Positions 11,451-22,605 of a stretch of 64,000 nucleotides of DNA are shown here, one piece after another. The notes below the pieces were generated by a model. It saw nothing but the letters and a program-made list of their open reading frames with translations, ran no database searches and was not told the DNA's origin. The DNA comes from Melastoma dodecandrum (Eukaryota > Streptophyta > Magnoliopsida > Myrtales > Melastomataceae), in assembly GCA_029817715.1 (NCBI GenBank), contig JARUPY010000530.1, positions 1 to 64,000 on the forward strand, written 5' to 3'. The position numbers and the translations under genes were made by a program. The first letter of the stretch is position 1; every line of letters begins with the position of its first letter.

Positions 11451-14400
11451 CGTCGACTATTGGCCCGGCAGGGTTATGAGACTTCTTTGGATGAAATTTT
11501 GTTTTTTCCTTTTTTTCGATACGCCCGTCCCTAGGAGGTCCATAATAATATTTTTTTCTTCCTCCTCTTAAAACCCCCCAGAACCCGAATCCCCAAAGAC
11601 CGAATTTATATAAATTAAACATCCCTTAACTTCGGGAAAAATAACAATCCCCTTTATTTTTTTCCTGCCTGCTTTCCCTATCCATCAACATTCATTGGTA
11701 TTTTTTTTTTGGGTTTTTTCTATAAGGGCGAGGGAGAAAAAATGCCTGAGAAATAAAAATATGCAGCAGCTTCCCTTCGGGAAGATATCTGCTTCCCGTC
11801 CCGGGCAAATTCCCCCGAAACCAAGTTGGGGAGTTTTTTCCCCTTTCATTTTACCATAGCAAGGGATCCCCGTACTTCTTCAATTATAATTTCCTTGCCA
11901 ATGGAAATAGGGAAGCCCCCCAGCCATGCCCCTTTATTATAGAAAAATTCCCCCCATAAAGAGAAATTGAAAAAAGCTCCACCCGTGAATGTTTTTTCTG
12001 AGGGGAACCTTTTTGAAAAAAACCTGTTTGACCAAAACCAAGCTTTTCACAAAAAAGCCCCCCGTGCCCATGGGAAAAACCAAATCAGAGGGTTTTGCGG
12101 GTCATAGCTGTAGCTTTTAGTGGATACCAAAAGTTGATGGTGTACCCAAGTAAATGGGTTTTTTGTGGCATGTTCCCTCTGAGGTAACTTTCATCTTCAA
12201 TTACGAAAAGACTAATAACGTCCCTTTCTTAGCCCATTCCCCAATATTTTTTTCCGGAATTTTAAAAACCAAATTCCCCCCAAGACCGCGGGGAAGCGAA
12301 ATGAGTAATGGCACCCCCCTCACCCTCAGACTTTTCCATCGTCAAGGACCCAGTTACCTCCCCCCACCCTTAAAAGAATGTGGAAAAGTGCAAATCTGGC
12401 TCCACCCAATGCAATTGAAGTTTGTGAGGTGAGTTGAGGTGGGAACCCCCCCCCTTTTTCAGTTGGACCCCAACCATGGTTTTTTCAAACGAAGAAGGCT
12501 TCCCAGAAGAATTTTTTTTTTTTTTGCCGAACCAATATTTTTGAACCATGAAGGGTTTAATCAAACGGATATTCTTATCCCCAATTTTGGGAAGCACAGG
12601 GTGGGGGGGCAATCAGGCCAATCAATGGACGATTGGGGACTAAACTCAATTTCCCCACTTGGTAAAATTGGCCTAATAACGGACCTGCCCCCAGGGGTAA
12701 TAGGGGGTGATAAGGGTAAGTAAAAGTGGGAATAAATATCCAGCCAAGCAATTCCCTCAATCCGTACAAATGGAGGGTCCGAGGGAAAGAAATCCGGCGA
12801 ACCGGGGTCCCATCCTGGTTATGGGGGAGGGCCGAGGGGAAAGAAATCCCGCGGCGGCGGTCCCCCCCCTTGGTCCAATCTGTACGAGGGAGGGCCGGTA
12901 GGGAAAGAATTCCCCGGTGGCAGTTACCCCATGTGTTAAAAAAAAAATTTGGAGGAATGGCCAAGGGGAATAATCCAGCGGCGGTCACCCCACCCCTTTT
13001 GTGGTTACGGGGGAGGGGCCCCCGAAGGGAATATCCGGCGGCGGTCCCCATGTGTACGTGGGAAAAAGGGCCCCCGAGTGTGAAGAAACCTGGCTCAGCG
13101 TGGTCCCCTCTTTGGTAACGGGGAAAAATGGAACGGAGGAGGTGAGAATATCCGGCAGGCCGGTTTTTTTCCCCATTTTGTTACGGGGAAAGGCCCCCCC
13201 CCTGATGGGAATATATTTCGAACGATTAGATTTCCGTACGCGATTGAGAAGAAAAAGAAACCCTACAAAAGTTATGAATAAATCAATGATGGATGAATTC
13301 CCCTTGTTACCCTTAGTAGAAGAGGTTTTTAATGAAAATTGAATTTATCGACTATATATTTGGCCCGATATTCTTGCTACGGTTAAGGGAACAAGCTTTC
13401 TTCTCCACACTAGCACTTCCTTTTTTTATTTTATTTTCGTAATATCCCCCACCAGTTGGAGGGGAACCGTTCCCCTTGGCTGCAAAATGTGCCCCCCAAA
13501 TAGAAGTGAAATTATTTCCACCTGTTCCTGGCAGAGTAAAATGAAATAAAACGCAAATAAAAAGATCCAAATAAATATTTTTATATTGGCAAAAAAGAAA
13601 TGAAAGGTTTTGTCAAAACCCAAACTATACGAAAGGAAGAGGGCGGAGCTAAGAAAAATTTGTGAATGACTGGAGAAACCAAAAAGAAAGTTTTTCATTG
13701 AGAGAAAGATGTGGGTGTGGATTTTGTGATTGGGCTACTCGCAACCGCCGCTTAATTTATAAGGGGTCCCATGGGGGAATGAAAATATTCCCCCCCCCCC
13801 GGACCACGTCCCTTTGATGTATGGAAAATTCAATCAGAATCACCCCCAAAACCAGAAGATAATGTGTTGTTTTGTCCTCCAAATAATTGGATTAGTAGGG
13901 ATAAAGAAATGAAAACGGAAAAAAGATGAGGGTGGGGCCCCAATTTCATTTGGGGAAAAAATTAATATAATTTTCCCTCCTTTTCCTCGGGTGAAAATTT
14001 TTTTTTGGCTGAAAAATTTCCCCGTTTTCCTTTCCTGAAAAATTTTTTTCCTATGTTTGTTTCCTTTCCCTTTTTTGTTTTTTGTTCCCTTTGCTGGGGG
14101 CGGGGTTGATTGGTGAAGAAGGAATTGTTTTGGGATTCCCTAATGATTTCTTTAGCCTTTCCACGTAACATGGCGTTGAAATATCCCTGGAACCATATGG
14201 TGGAAGTGTCCCCGCGGAAACGTGAAAAAAAAGAAATTCGAATGGCAATATCCCCTCCCTCGCAATTTTGCCAGAAGAAGAGAAGTGGCCCCAAAAATTC
14301 CGATGGTCCCCCGCGGGAGGGCGTTTTTTAATTTCCTTATTTTTTGTTTTTTCTTTTCCTTCCCCCCCCAAATTTTCCTTTCCTTTAGAAGCGTGTCACC

Positions 14401-16130
14401 CCCCCCCCCCCTAAGAGGGGTAATTGGATTTGAGTTTTATCTTCGAAACCCAAGTAAAGTTTACTGAGCAAAACAGGACTACGGTCCCCCCAAGAGAAGC
14501 TTAGCAAAGCTTAAGAGGCCCCGCCCCGTGAGGGCCCCAAGGAGGGAATCCCCGAAAAGAAGGAGCCACCGGTTTCCCAGGTTACCACACCCCGCATAAA
14601 ATCTGTTTACAAAGACCCGGAAATGGCCCCCACCTCATTCCCATTCCCAGCGATGGAGGGACGAACAGGCCGCCCGCTGTGTTTGTGGGGTTTAAAGGGC
14701 CCCGTGTGGAAAAAAGCCGATTTCGATTGCCAACGAGATTCAATATCCGAGCCTGGTTACCATGTGCAGGTGAACGACGGCCTGAACCCCCAACGAATAG
14801 GCGTTTAACCAAAAATGGAGGGGGAATTTTTTATCTGGAAACCTTGGAGGGGCCTTCCCCCTGGCTTCGGGCACCCTTATAAACAAAACACCATCCAAGG
14901 AGGCTTGCCCCCATTGGTTTATTATGAACAACACGTGGGCCGATCCAAGTCTTCCGGGGGCCCGAACGCTCCTGACATAATGTTCTCATCTGTCGAAGGA
15001 GAAAGCTGCGTCCTGGAAAAACCCAAGGGTCCAACGAGAGTAGTTGAACCCCCCGCAAGCGTCTGTATCCTGCGCAGAAGTAAAAAAAAACGAATTTCCC
15101 ATTGCTGAAAGGAATCCCCATCAACGGGTCCCCCAATTAATTATCGTCTCCCCCACCCGTGTCCCCGGTTCCCCCCTCCAGTTCAGAAAACAGCCCAAAA
15201 AGCCCAATTCCCAACACCGGAGGATAATCCCTCCAAAAACCCCAGTCCCCCCCCCCCCCCACGGCCGGAACCACGGTGGGGAGGAAACCCCGCCGGCCGC
15301 CTGTGGAGTGCCCAGGGGGCCCCCCGAAAATCGTGCACCTGGATTGGTCCGGAACCCCAGCAAAAAGCCTTCCTGGCAAGCAAAGCGTGGCGAGGACATC
15401 CCCCCTTTCCACCTTGGACGGAAGTTGATCCCCCTTCAACCTTTTGAGGCCCCAGGGACAGAACCTCACCCCTCCCTGTTTTCGGTTTGGATTCCCCCCC
15501 CGCACTGCCCTAAAGAGGGCAATAATTTGCCGAGGACTTCATGAATGGATGCCCCCGTTTTTTTTTCCCAGGGATAATCCCGGGGGGAAAAACGACCCTT
15601 GGGGGATTCCGGCCCGATTTCATTCCAAAACCGTTGGGAAATGAATTTTACATCCCCGGGGACATAGGAAGAAAAAATTTGTTATTCGTTCGAGTGGTTT
15701 TTTTAAGTGGGAAACTGGTCCCCCTCCCCCCCAGGGGGATGAGTTTTTTTATATTTTGCCGACCAAACCGGCCCAAGTTTTTTTGGTGACCAGCGGGAAA
15801 ACCAACCCTTTTTGGAATCGGGAGGCAATAAAATTTTTTGTCCCCCCCCCCCCCTCACAAGCATCAAAATCTGGGCCCCTCTACTTCAATATGAATATGC
15901 GGCGGGTCCGGCCGGGCCAGAACCAGATATCACTACCACAACACGATTCCCGTTGGGGGAGCTCCGATTCTCCCCTCTAATTGTCTGTTCCACACCCCAA
16001 TTTTTTCCGTTTTATGAAATTTCTTTTTGGGGGTCTTGGTGCCCAAAAAATTCCCCTATTTGAAAGTCCCTTATTGAAGCCAAACAAAAAATTTTGTAAT
16101 AAAAAAAAAAAAAAAAATAAAGTGAGACCC
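11450..16130. other. Homopolymer-rich anomalous block within the Gypsy interior
   Basis: From ~11.45 kb the texture changes abruptly. Runs of C, G, T and A of 4-14 bases are packed together, and the block ends in a ~17-base A run near 16100. Many short proline/glycine-rich frames exist on both strands, but none resembles a known family and they overlap heavily, so I call no gene. Two readings are possible: low-quality long-read or gap-filling consensus with homopolymer errors, or a real GC-rich insertion. Normal sequence resumes at ~16131. Confidence 0.6.
12740..13220. repeat. Degenerate ~60 bp GC-rich tandem repeat
   Basis: The theme 'GGGGAGGGCCCCGAGGGGAA', then an AATATCCGGCGGCGGTCCCC-like stretch, recurs roughly every 55-65 bases about seven or eight times (for example near 12835, 12890, 12960, 13010, 13065 and 13150). 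The units diverge mainly in the lengths of G, C and A runs, so consensus error may blur a more regular array. Confidence 0.65.
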
Positions 16131-16987
16131 AAGTTATTGGAAGTGACTGGGGATTAACACCCCCTCCCGTCCTCTTGGTTAAGACTATCCCATTAGTAAA
16201 ATTTCCAATTTAGTGGACGGTGGTTCACCGAGCGCGCGGAATAGCAAAGCTCTTTCCCGTGGATTCTCGTCCGGTGACCATCAGAGATAGACTTACAACC
16301 GTCATTCAAGCATGAGCAGTAGAACTTCCTTCGAATATTTACCAGGAGACAGAGTTTGCAAACAGGGCAAGCTCATCGAGAGTCCCGAATATATTGCACA
16401 CGTCGTCAATTATGTAGATTAGAGAGATGGCTTTTTGGTGAGATCCACTCTTTCGTCTAACAACCTCGGATCGGCGATGATCCCCGCCGCCCACATATTA
16501 ATCTGAAGGTTTGGCCTGCACTTCTCGTCAGCCAGAATGATGATGGACACGGGGATGATCTAATCACAAATGGTGTTGACCGTGTTTTCTCCAACTGGAC
16601 GATCATCCGAGCAGAGAGCACTTCTATCCTGGAGTTCTCCACCTTTTTTTCGTGAAAATAACTTGGGTTATTTTCTAAACTAAAGTCCACTACATTGATT
16701 AAAAGAGTATGTGGTTAGTTATCTAAACCTCACGGTAAAAAAAAAAGAAAGAAATCCTTATAATTCTCGTTCTTTGCAAGAGAGGGACAATGCAGCAAAA
16801 GAGAATAAAAAGTCTCTAATTTCTACCTTTTGGACCTTGCATGTCTTGACATCTTCAGCAGCGCCGATAAAGTTCAATGTCCATGTACATGTGAAAGATT
16901 GACCATGGTCTAAAAGAAATTTATAAACTTTAATTTAATCCTCTCGGCATTATATAATTCGAGGAAAGAATTAAAGTAGGGGGCATA
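16131..16987. other. 3' non-coding end of the Gypsy element with polypurine tract
   Basis: No coding sequence is recognised. The last bases before the LTR read AAAGAATTAAAGTAGGGGGC, a purine-rich tract where plus-strand priming would be expected, followed directly by TGTAGAAATT, the LTR start. Confidence 0.6.
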
Positions 16988-17284
16988 TGTAGAAATTAAA
17001 TTTTTGTCTACTATAATCATGGGGCCTCGTATAAAGTTTAGTGGGTGTTACCCAATTTTATGATTTATAAATGGGCTATAAACCAAACTCATAAAGAAAT
17101 TAGAATGGGTCAAATCTCAAGTCCACAAAAATATATATATTGGGTTATAAATGAAGGCCACAAGCCCAATCCAAACAAGAATGTTTTGGGCCGAAATAAG
17201 CCCAAATTCAAGTCCGGCCCATGGCCCGGTACATGGGAGATTGCCTAATATGGGATGACCAACTTCCTAATATAAATCGGCCAT

Positions 17285-17300
17285 GGAGGCCTATAAATAG
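17285..17300 (+). promoter_or_regulatory. TATA box of the 3' LTR
   Basis: CTATAAATAGA sits in the LTR upstream of the inferred transcript start. The equivalent site in the 5' copy is mutated to CTACAAATAGA, which would weaken transcription of the element. Confidence 0.55.
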
Positions 17301-17444
17301 AGTCATTCTCATTCATAGAACAACAATACACTACACACATAGGTGGAGAGAAGACTCTTGGAGCTCTCGAAGACTCTTGTCGCCTTCTGCTCGCCGAAGC
17401 TCTGCCGACGTCCATCGCCTAGTGTTCTTCTACAACGCGCCCTG

Positions 17445-17595
17445 AGGTTTTGTCGGATCATGCCCAAAGGCCCCGGCGATTTCATCAAGAAATCGAAGCT
17501 CTGCCGGATCATGCCTAAAGGACACGACGACTTCATCAAGATATCGAAGCTCTGTCGGATCACGCCCAAAGGCCCCGACGACTTCGTTAATATTT
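17445..17595 (+). repeat. Three ~57 bp sub-repeats within the LTR
   Basis: The unit 'GTCGGATCATGCCCAAAGGC' followed by CCCG-CGACTTCATCAAGA-ATCGAAGCTCT occurs three times in a row. The same array is present in the 5' LTR at ~2090-2235, so it predates the insertion. Confidence 0.85.
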
Positions 17596-17811
17596 CATCC
17601 CGAAGTTCTGCTGAAATTTTGCTAGAGCTTCAGGGTCACCATCCACAACCGTTATTCTTCGGAAGATCGAATCAGAGGAATCACGTGCTTTTCCTCGTGA
17701 CTAGAGACAGAGCCCGCTATATTTTTCATACGATAATTTGTACGCTGATATTTCTGCGCGAGATTTTAGTGTTCACAGTTATCATTGTTATGTTTCTCAG
17801 TTTCAGGTAGA

Positions 17812-17972
17812 GTAATACATGTCACTTGCAAGATTGTGGACAACGAGGACATGTCGGCGAAGAAGCATGCCTACAGAAGGGAAAACCTGTGAATGAAGAG
17901 GCAGGGGACAGGCAAATTATTATGCAAACTACTAGGAGAGAAAGAGGACGGTTAACAAGGAGGAGGGCATAA
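17812..17972 (+). pseudogene. Zinc-knuckle tail, probably the end of the split MULE transposase
   Basis: Just after the 3' LTR an open frame reads CHLQDCGQRGHVGEEAC, then a basic tail ending GRLTRRRA and a stop near 17970. This resembles the CCHC knuckle at the extreme C terminus of plant MULE transposases. Together with the transposase relic before the 5' LTR it suggests that the Gypsy element landed inside this gene. The spacing of the last Cys is one residue longer than usual, so the assignment is tentative. Confidence 0.45.
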
Positions 17973-18440
17973 AACCATGGAGTAGCAAGTGTGATACAAT
18001 AGAAGCTGATGTTGGTGTCATTTTGTGTCATTTTGTGAATGTTATCTGGTTGTTAATGTCATTTGAGATTGATGTGTAAGTTATCTCAAGGGTATCAACC
18101 ATGACATGTTAGCTGCTTGTTAAGTGAAACTTCTGTGAACATTGTACGGAAAAAAAAATTATCGGTCATTAACGGAAATGAAAGTCTTGGTATGTCATTT
18201 TGCCATACATTACCATAATTTCTCTTTAAATGGATTACATTACCACAATTCCAAAATTACCGTAGTCCCAAACAATAACATTATAATCCACCAGGCTTAC
18301 TTTGTCATAAATCCACACCAAATACATGATTTCTTCATGCTTACTAATGTAAATAGCAAATGCACAACATTAACCCTGATAGTGCAACTACGACACTTCT
18401 CAATACAATTAACTCAGCCTTCCTTTTAACAATCCTCTAT
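17973..18440. other. Spacer without recognisable genes
   Basis: AT-rich sequence with only short chance frames. It may be the 3' flank of the MULE relic. I see no terminal inverted repeat that can be paired with the left side. Confidence 0.5.
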
Positions 18441-18800
18441 TGGTAAGCTTCTTGATAATGCATTTTCAGTTTCATGAACTTTTCAACCTTTGCTTCCAGC
18501 TTCTTAACATGTTCTTCTTTATTTTGAAACTTGTTTTTGCAGCAAATCCTTCTTATCCTCTAACAGTTTCTTCGATTCTACTAGTTGTATTATAACTTCC
18601 TTTTGTCGAACTGGAAAGTCCTTTTCCAACCACTCAAAAAAACCTACAGTCATCCTCCTGGTCGTTCTCTTCCGGATGTGACCGCTGGACAAGCCGGATC
18701 TAAACATATCAGAAATCTCTTGCACTACGAGCAACTTGTATTCGGATGTTCATTGAATGTGTGTGGTTGTCGTATGCATGAAAGAAATAGAGGATAATGC
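18440..18800 (-). pseudogene. GRF-type zinc-finger protein fragment
   Basis: On the minus strand, 18734-18519 encodes GFFEWLEKDFPVRQKEVIIQ, then a Lys/Glu/Leu-rich coiled-coil-like tail (LVESKKLLEDKKDLLQKQVS). FFEW followed by a coiled coil is the usual end of plant GRF zinc-finger proteins, which have a GRRFYGCPNY-type finger just before it. Here the finger is scrambled by apparent frame changes (a CPAV-like remnant upstream), so it is broken. Such genes are common near transposons. Confidence 0.5.
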
Positions 18801-20200
18801 TGCGGAACGACACCCTTAAGCGGAAGCACTTATGGATGCCATCGACGATGCCTTCGGAAGGAAACAAGATCGCAAGAACTCTGGAACGCTGGAACGCTTG
18901 AAACGCCTGAATGCTTGAAGATAAAAACACTATATGTTCGTCTGTTGAAAGGTGTCTATGAAACAATGTCTATACTAGACCTACGTAAATATGAAAATGA
19001 AACATTGTACATATATTACGTGCCCTTATTGTCAGTATTCATGGAATATCTCATTTCCCTTTTAGCAGCTTTAGCAACAATCTCCTTCCATGTCTTGAGA
19101 TCGTCCGAAAATGACAGCCATCGATCGATCGTAACGCCCACTAGCATTCGCTGCAGAGTTTCCTTGCTCGTCTAGTTGATTACCGCTTGATCACCTTGTT
19201 GACCCTCGTCTCCTGGTAGCCCTGTCGCTTGGTAACTGCTTCGTCCGCAAGCCTTCGCCTGTTGTGTTTTCCATAGCTACCTCCTTTCTAGACATCATGT
19301 ACCATGGGTCCGTATTCTGGATCGTTGATCCACATATGGGACAGAGATCTGTGGCCCAAAATTTCTGTTGCTAAACACTAGTGACCAACTAGCCAGAAAT
19401 GCAACCAACAATACCTTTCATGAAGAACATCGAAAGAATCGATGACTTGGGTTCCTGGTGCTCCAACATGTGCATGCAATCACTCTCCTGTTGTGGTCGC
19501 ACACTTGCCCGCCCACACTCGAACTCGAAACAATAGAACTTATTGTTCTGTTGTTGCATCTACCTTCACTCATTTTCTACGAAAATCAAACCGGTAGTAA
19601 CTTACCTTCAGTTATGGTAATGGGTCCTTCTATTTGGGCCGAAAGGACTGCAATTAGGGTTTGTGGCGAGCGAATTACAAGATCGGTCTCCCCTTTTAAA
19701 TTTGTGATACCATCTTTCGGCTTTGAGTTCTTTGTCCATGGGTACAAAGCGAAACTTCAGCTGTTTTTCCTTTGGTCACCTTTACTACATAACAAAACAT
19801 GCCCCATAAGGTATATTTGGCTTTTAAATAATTATCTTAATCACAATAATTAATTTTCAATTAGTCTTTGAAGTTGCTAGTTAAGACATTTATTTTGTTT
19901 GTCATCCTTACTCAAAGGACTTCCCACTTTATCAAGACATTTATTTTGTTTCTTTTTTTAGCTAAATTGATAACTCATCAAACTAATAAGAAATTAAAAA
20001 AATATTATTATCTGAATATCATAATGTGTCTATATTAAACACTTGATGGTATTTGGACTTTTTTCATTTGAACGTCTGTTGTAGTAAAACAGCTGCGAAT
20101 TCGGGTTATATCATAAAGTATGCAAATTGTTTCATTTATCACTTAGTTTTTGTCGGGGATTATATATTTGGGAATGGATAGGAAGGGAGAAGGTGTGAGC
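18801..20200. other. Spacer; no gene recognised
   Basis: The longest open frame (19458-19853, +, 131 codons) has no recognisable domain. The minus strand around 19040-19180 reads VTIDRWLSFSDDLKTWKEIV, then AKAAKRE, which looks protein-like but matches nothing I know. A small tandem of GGAACGC/GAACGCTTGAAACGC lies near 18880-18905. 19.85-20.2 kb is AT-rich. Confidence 0.4.
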
Positions 20201-20204
20201 GGAA

Positions 20205-21420
20205 CTAAGATTCTGTACTACTAATAACCTTCTGTAGGATAGATGAAATTTTCTGTAGAGTTGCTGCCGCTATAAGAGTTGGATATTTGGTGAAGTTTAA
20301 GTATTTATACTGCATAATACTTTTTTCTTTTTCTCTCCTAAATGAAATGTTTACAAACTCCTCTATATCTATATATGAGGAGGAGTAGGAAACCCAAAAG
20401 ACTAGGATAGACAACCTTAGTGACCCTCTTTAATTATATAGATTTATGAGCTTATTCAATGCTCATTCAATTCTATTTCCGTCATTTAACTTAACAACCG
20501 CATTAACCTTGATCATAAAATACCTTCAACACCCCCTCTTAATTTATGATTTCAAGAACTCTTTGAAAGTTTCTAACTTCTCAGAAGACATCGTCTTTGT
20601 AAGAACATCTGCTTGATGAACTCTAGAATAACTGTGAAACCATCTCTCGAATGAAATGATAATGAAGTTCTATGTGCTTCGACCTTGCATGAAACATTGG
20701 ATTCTTGGTCATAATAATTACAGATTTGTTGTCATAGAAGATTGTTATTGGCTCGTCCACCTTATGTTCTAGCTCGAGAAGTAACCTTTTGAGCAAGACA
20801 GTTTCTCTTGTTGCCTCGTTCACTGCGATGTATTCAGCTTTTGCAGATGAGAGAGCAATTATGCTTTGCTTTTTTGAGCTCCAATAAATGGGTTTTGTTC
20901 CAATACAGAATATGTATCATAATGTGCTTATACGTTCATTCAAGCTTCCTGCCTATCACTATCTCTTTTATATACTTCAGTCTAGCCTTATATGTGCCTT
21001 TTAGGTAGCGTAGAATCCTTTTTTTGTGAAATAAATTCTACCGGGGTTGCTCATGAATTTAGATAACAAAACCACAGAATGAATAATATCAGTCCGAGTG
21101 TGAGAGAGATAGAAAAGAGAACCCACCAGGCTTCTGCAGATCTTCAAGTCAAAGCCTTATGTAAAGCCTTCCTTCTGTATGTAGAGTTTTTGCTGCTATT
21201 AGAATTGGATATTTGATAGAGTTTAAGCGTTTATGCTGCAAAATACTTTATTCTTGATTCTTTGATAAGTAGGAAAATTCAAAAGACTAGAATAAACTAC
21301 CTTAATGACCCTATTTAATTACATATATTTATTATCCAATTCAATGCTTATGCTATTCTATTTTCATTATTTAACTTTAATACGACATTAACATTGATCA
21401 TAAATTACCTTTAACAATTA
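20205..21420 (-). mobile_element. Truncated Ty1/copia retrotransposon
   Basis: Two related ~250-330 bp blocks in the same orientation (21165-21420 and 20205-20540) flank the end of a copia polyprotein read on the minus strand. Order on that strand is LTR-like copy, RNase H remnant, LTR-like copy, so most of the internal region has been deleted. The LTR-like blocks share GCTGC-GCTAT-AGA-TTGGATATTTG and the tail with AAAAGACTAGGATA and CATTAACCTTGATCATAAA. Confidence 0.7.
20560..21010 (-). pseudogene. Copia RNase H C-terminal fragment
   Basis: The minus strand reads NEATRETVLLKRLLLELEHK, then VDEPITIFYDNKSVIIMTKN and PMFHARSKHIELHYHFIREM. This is the highly conserved end of Ty1/copia RNase H (WLK..L, DN-SAI, H-RTKHI-HHFIRE pattern). 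Upstream on that strand (~20820-21010) AEYIAV-like and YLKGT-like pieces continue it with stops. It is cut off at both ends and not functional. Confidence 0.85.
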
Positions 21421-21466
21421 TAAACATCGACTAAACTCAATATTTAATATTTTATTTAGGCCAAAT

Positions 21467-22605
21467 TATCAAATATATTCTAAACTTTGGCACCTTTTTC
21501 TGATTTAGCCTAATATTTGAAAATTATCCTCTTACAGGCCGTTATCTATATTATATCCTCATTAGCCGTCCCCGCTAACGGATTCCTACGTGATGCTAAC
21601 GTGCCACTTAACGTCATTAATGCCACGTTTTATCTATTTTATCCTCACGCTAAATTATTAAATATATCTTAAACTTTGTCACTTTTTTTTCTAATTTAGC
21701 TAACATTTGAAATATCCTCTTGCATCCCAACGTTGGACTATTATCTCTATCATATAATCTGTAGCCGTCCCCAATACGAACAAATATTGTTATAGGTTTT
21801 TTAGCTATTATGAGCAAATTGTAGTTGTTCTAATTATAGTCAATGTTAAATGTTTTAAACATATCCAGGATTACTAAAATTTCAGGTCATGCCCACACAA
21901 ACACATTGACGTATATTATCTAGCCAAACACACGGTCATTATTCAAGCAAATAAAATTGTATAAGTATGTCAACATTGTTATACAAACCCACAACTCCAA
22001 ACCAATATTATTGAGATGTCAACTTTTTGGGGTTGGGAGTCGAGGGTTAGGGTGGGATAGTGGTTGGGATTTAGGGTGAGCTTGTGGTCGGGTGTCGGTG
22101 TAGGATTGATTGGAAGTATGATTAAAATATTCGTTAAGAGTGAGATTAAAATATATTTGGAGCTTAATTTGGGGTTTATAGTTCAATTTGAGAAAAAATA
22201 GATTAAAAGTGGTGCTGACAGCATTAATTGTCGTATCAACGTCACGCAGGACTCCGTTATTATCGACCGTTAACATAGAATATAATGAAGATAACGGCTC
22301 AACGTCGGGATGTAAGATGATATTTTTAAAATGCTATGCTAAATTGAAAAAAAAAATTGTCAAAGTTTAAGATATATTTGATAATTTATTATGGAGAAAA
22401 ATAGATTAAACGTGAAGTTGACGTTGTTAACTGCCATGTCAGTATCACCTAGTACTCCGTTAGCGGTGACGACTAACGTATGATATAATTGTGATAATGG
22501 TCCAACGTTGGGATGTAAGAAGATAGTTTTCAAATGTTAGGCTAAATCGGGAAAAAAGCGTCAAAGTTTAGGATATATTTGAATATTTGACCATTTATTT
22601 AATAA
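21467..22605. mobile_element. Foldback (MULE-like) element with doubled inverted arms
   Basis: The left arm contains two direct sub-repeats (about 21467-21650 and 21650-21790), each with AAATATATTCTAAACTTTG and CTGATTTAGCCTAA-type blocks, and the outer one also with GCTAACGGA-TCCTACGTGATG. The right arm (about 22185-22385 and 22386-22605) carries the reverse complements of both. Sequence between ~21790 and 22180 is unrelated AT-rich filler with no transposase. Long terminal inverted repeats are typical of Mutator-like or foldback elements. I found no certain target-site duplication. Confidence 0.8.

Larger units (their letters stand above)
1602..17780 (+). mobile_element. Degenerate Tat/Ogre-lineage Ty3/Gypsy retrotransposon
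   Basis: Two similar ~0.8 kb direct repeats bound an interior with, in order, gag/protease remnants, reverse transcriptase, RNase H, integrase and a long non-coding tail. This is the Ty3/Gypsy order. RT wording such as RRFRPELIPLIEAEVNKLIE and KVMPFGLKNAGATYQRAM is typical of the plant Tat/Ogre/Retand lineage. MULE transposase sequence on both sides suggests insertion into a MULE. Many stops and frameshifts make it non-autonomous and old. The 11.45-16.13 kb interior is anomalous and described separately. Confidence 0.85.
16988..17780 (+). repeat. 3' LTR of the Tat-type Gypsy element
   Basis: It starts with TGTAGAAATT immediately after the polypurine tract. It carries a TATA box (CTATAAATAGA at ~17291) about 50 bases ahead of the GGTGGAGAGAAGACTC block, plus three ~57-bp sub-repeats. 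It matches 1602-2420 over its length with many substitutions and small indels, so the insertion is old. Homology between the two copies fades after GATTTTAG at ~17768. Confidence 0.85.

Noticed and set aside
12575..13051. A 158-codon minus-strand frame and a 130-codon plus frame in the same place
   Set aside because: They follow the ~60 bp GC-rich repeat, change with homopolymer length and resemble no family, so they are repeat artefacts.
15044..15544. 166-codon Pro-rich plus-strand frame
   Set aside because: It lies in the homopolymer-rich block; the proline content follows from C runs, and overlapping frames on the other strand are equally long.
11450..16130. Organelle DNA insertion
   Set aside because: I looked for recognisable plastid or mitochondrial genes in the GC-rich block and found none, though consensus errors could hide them.
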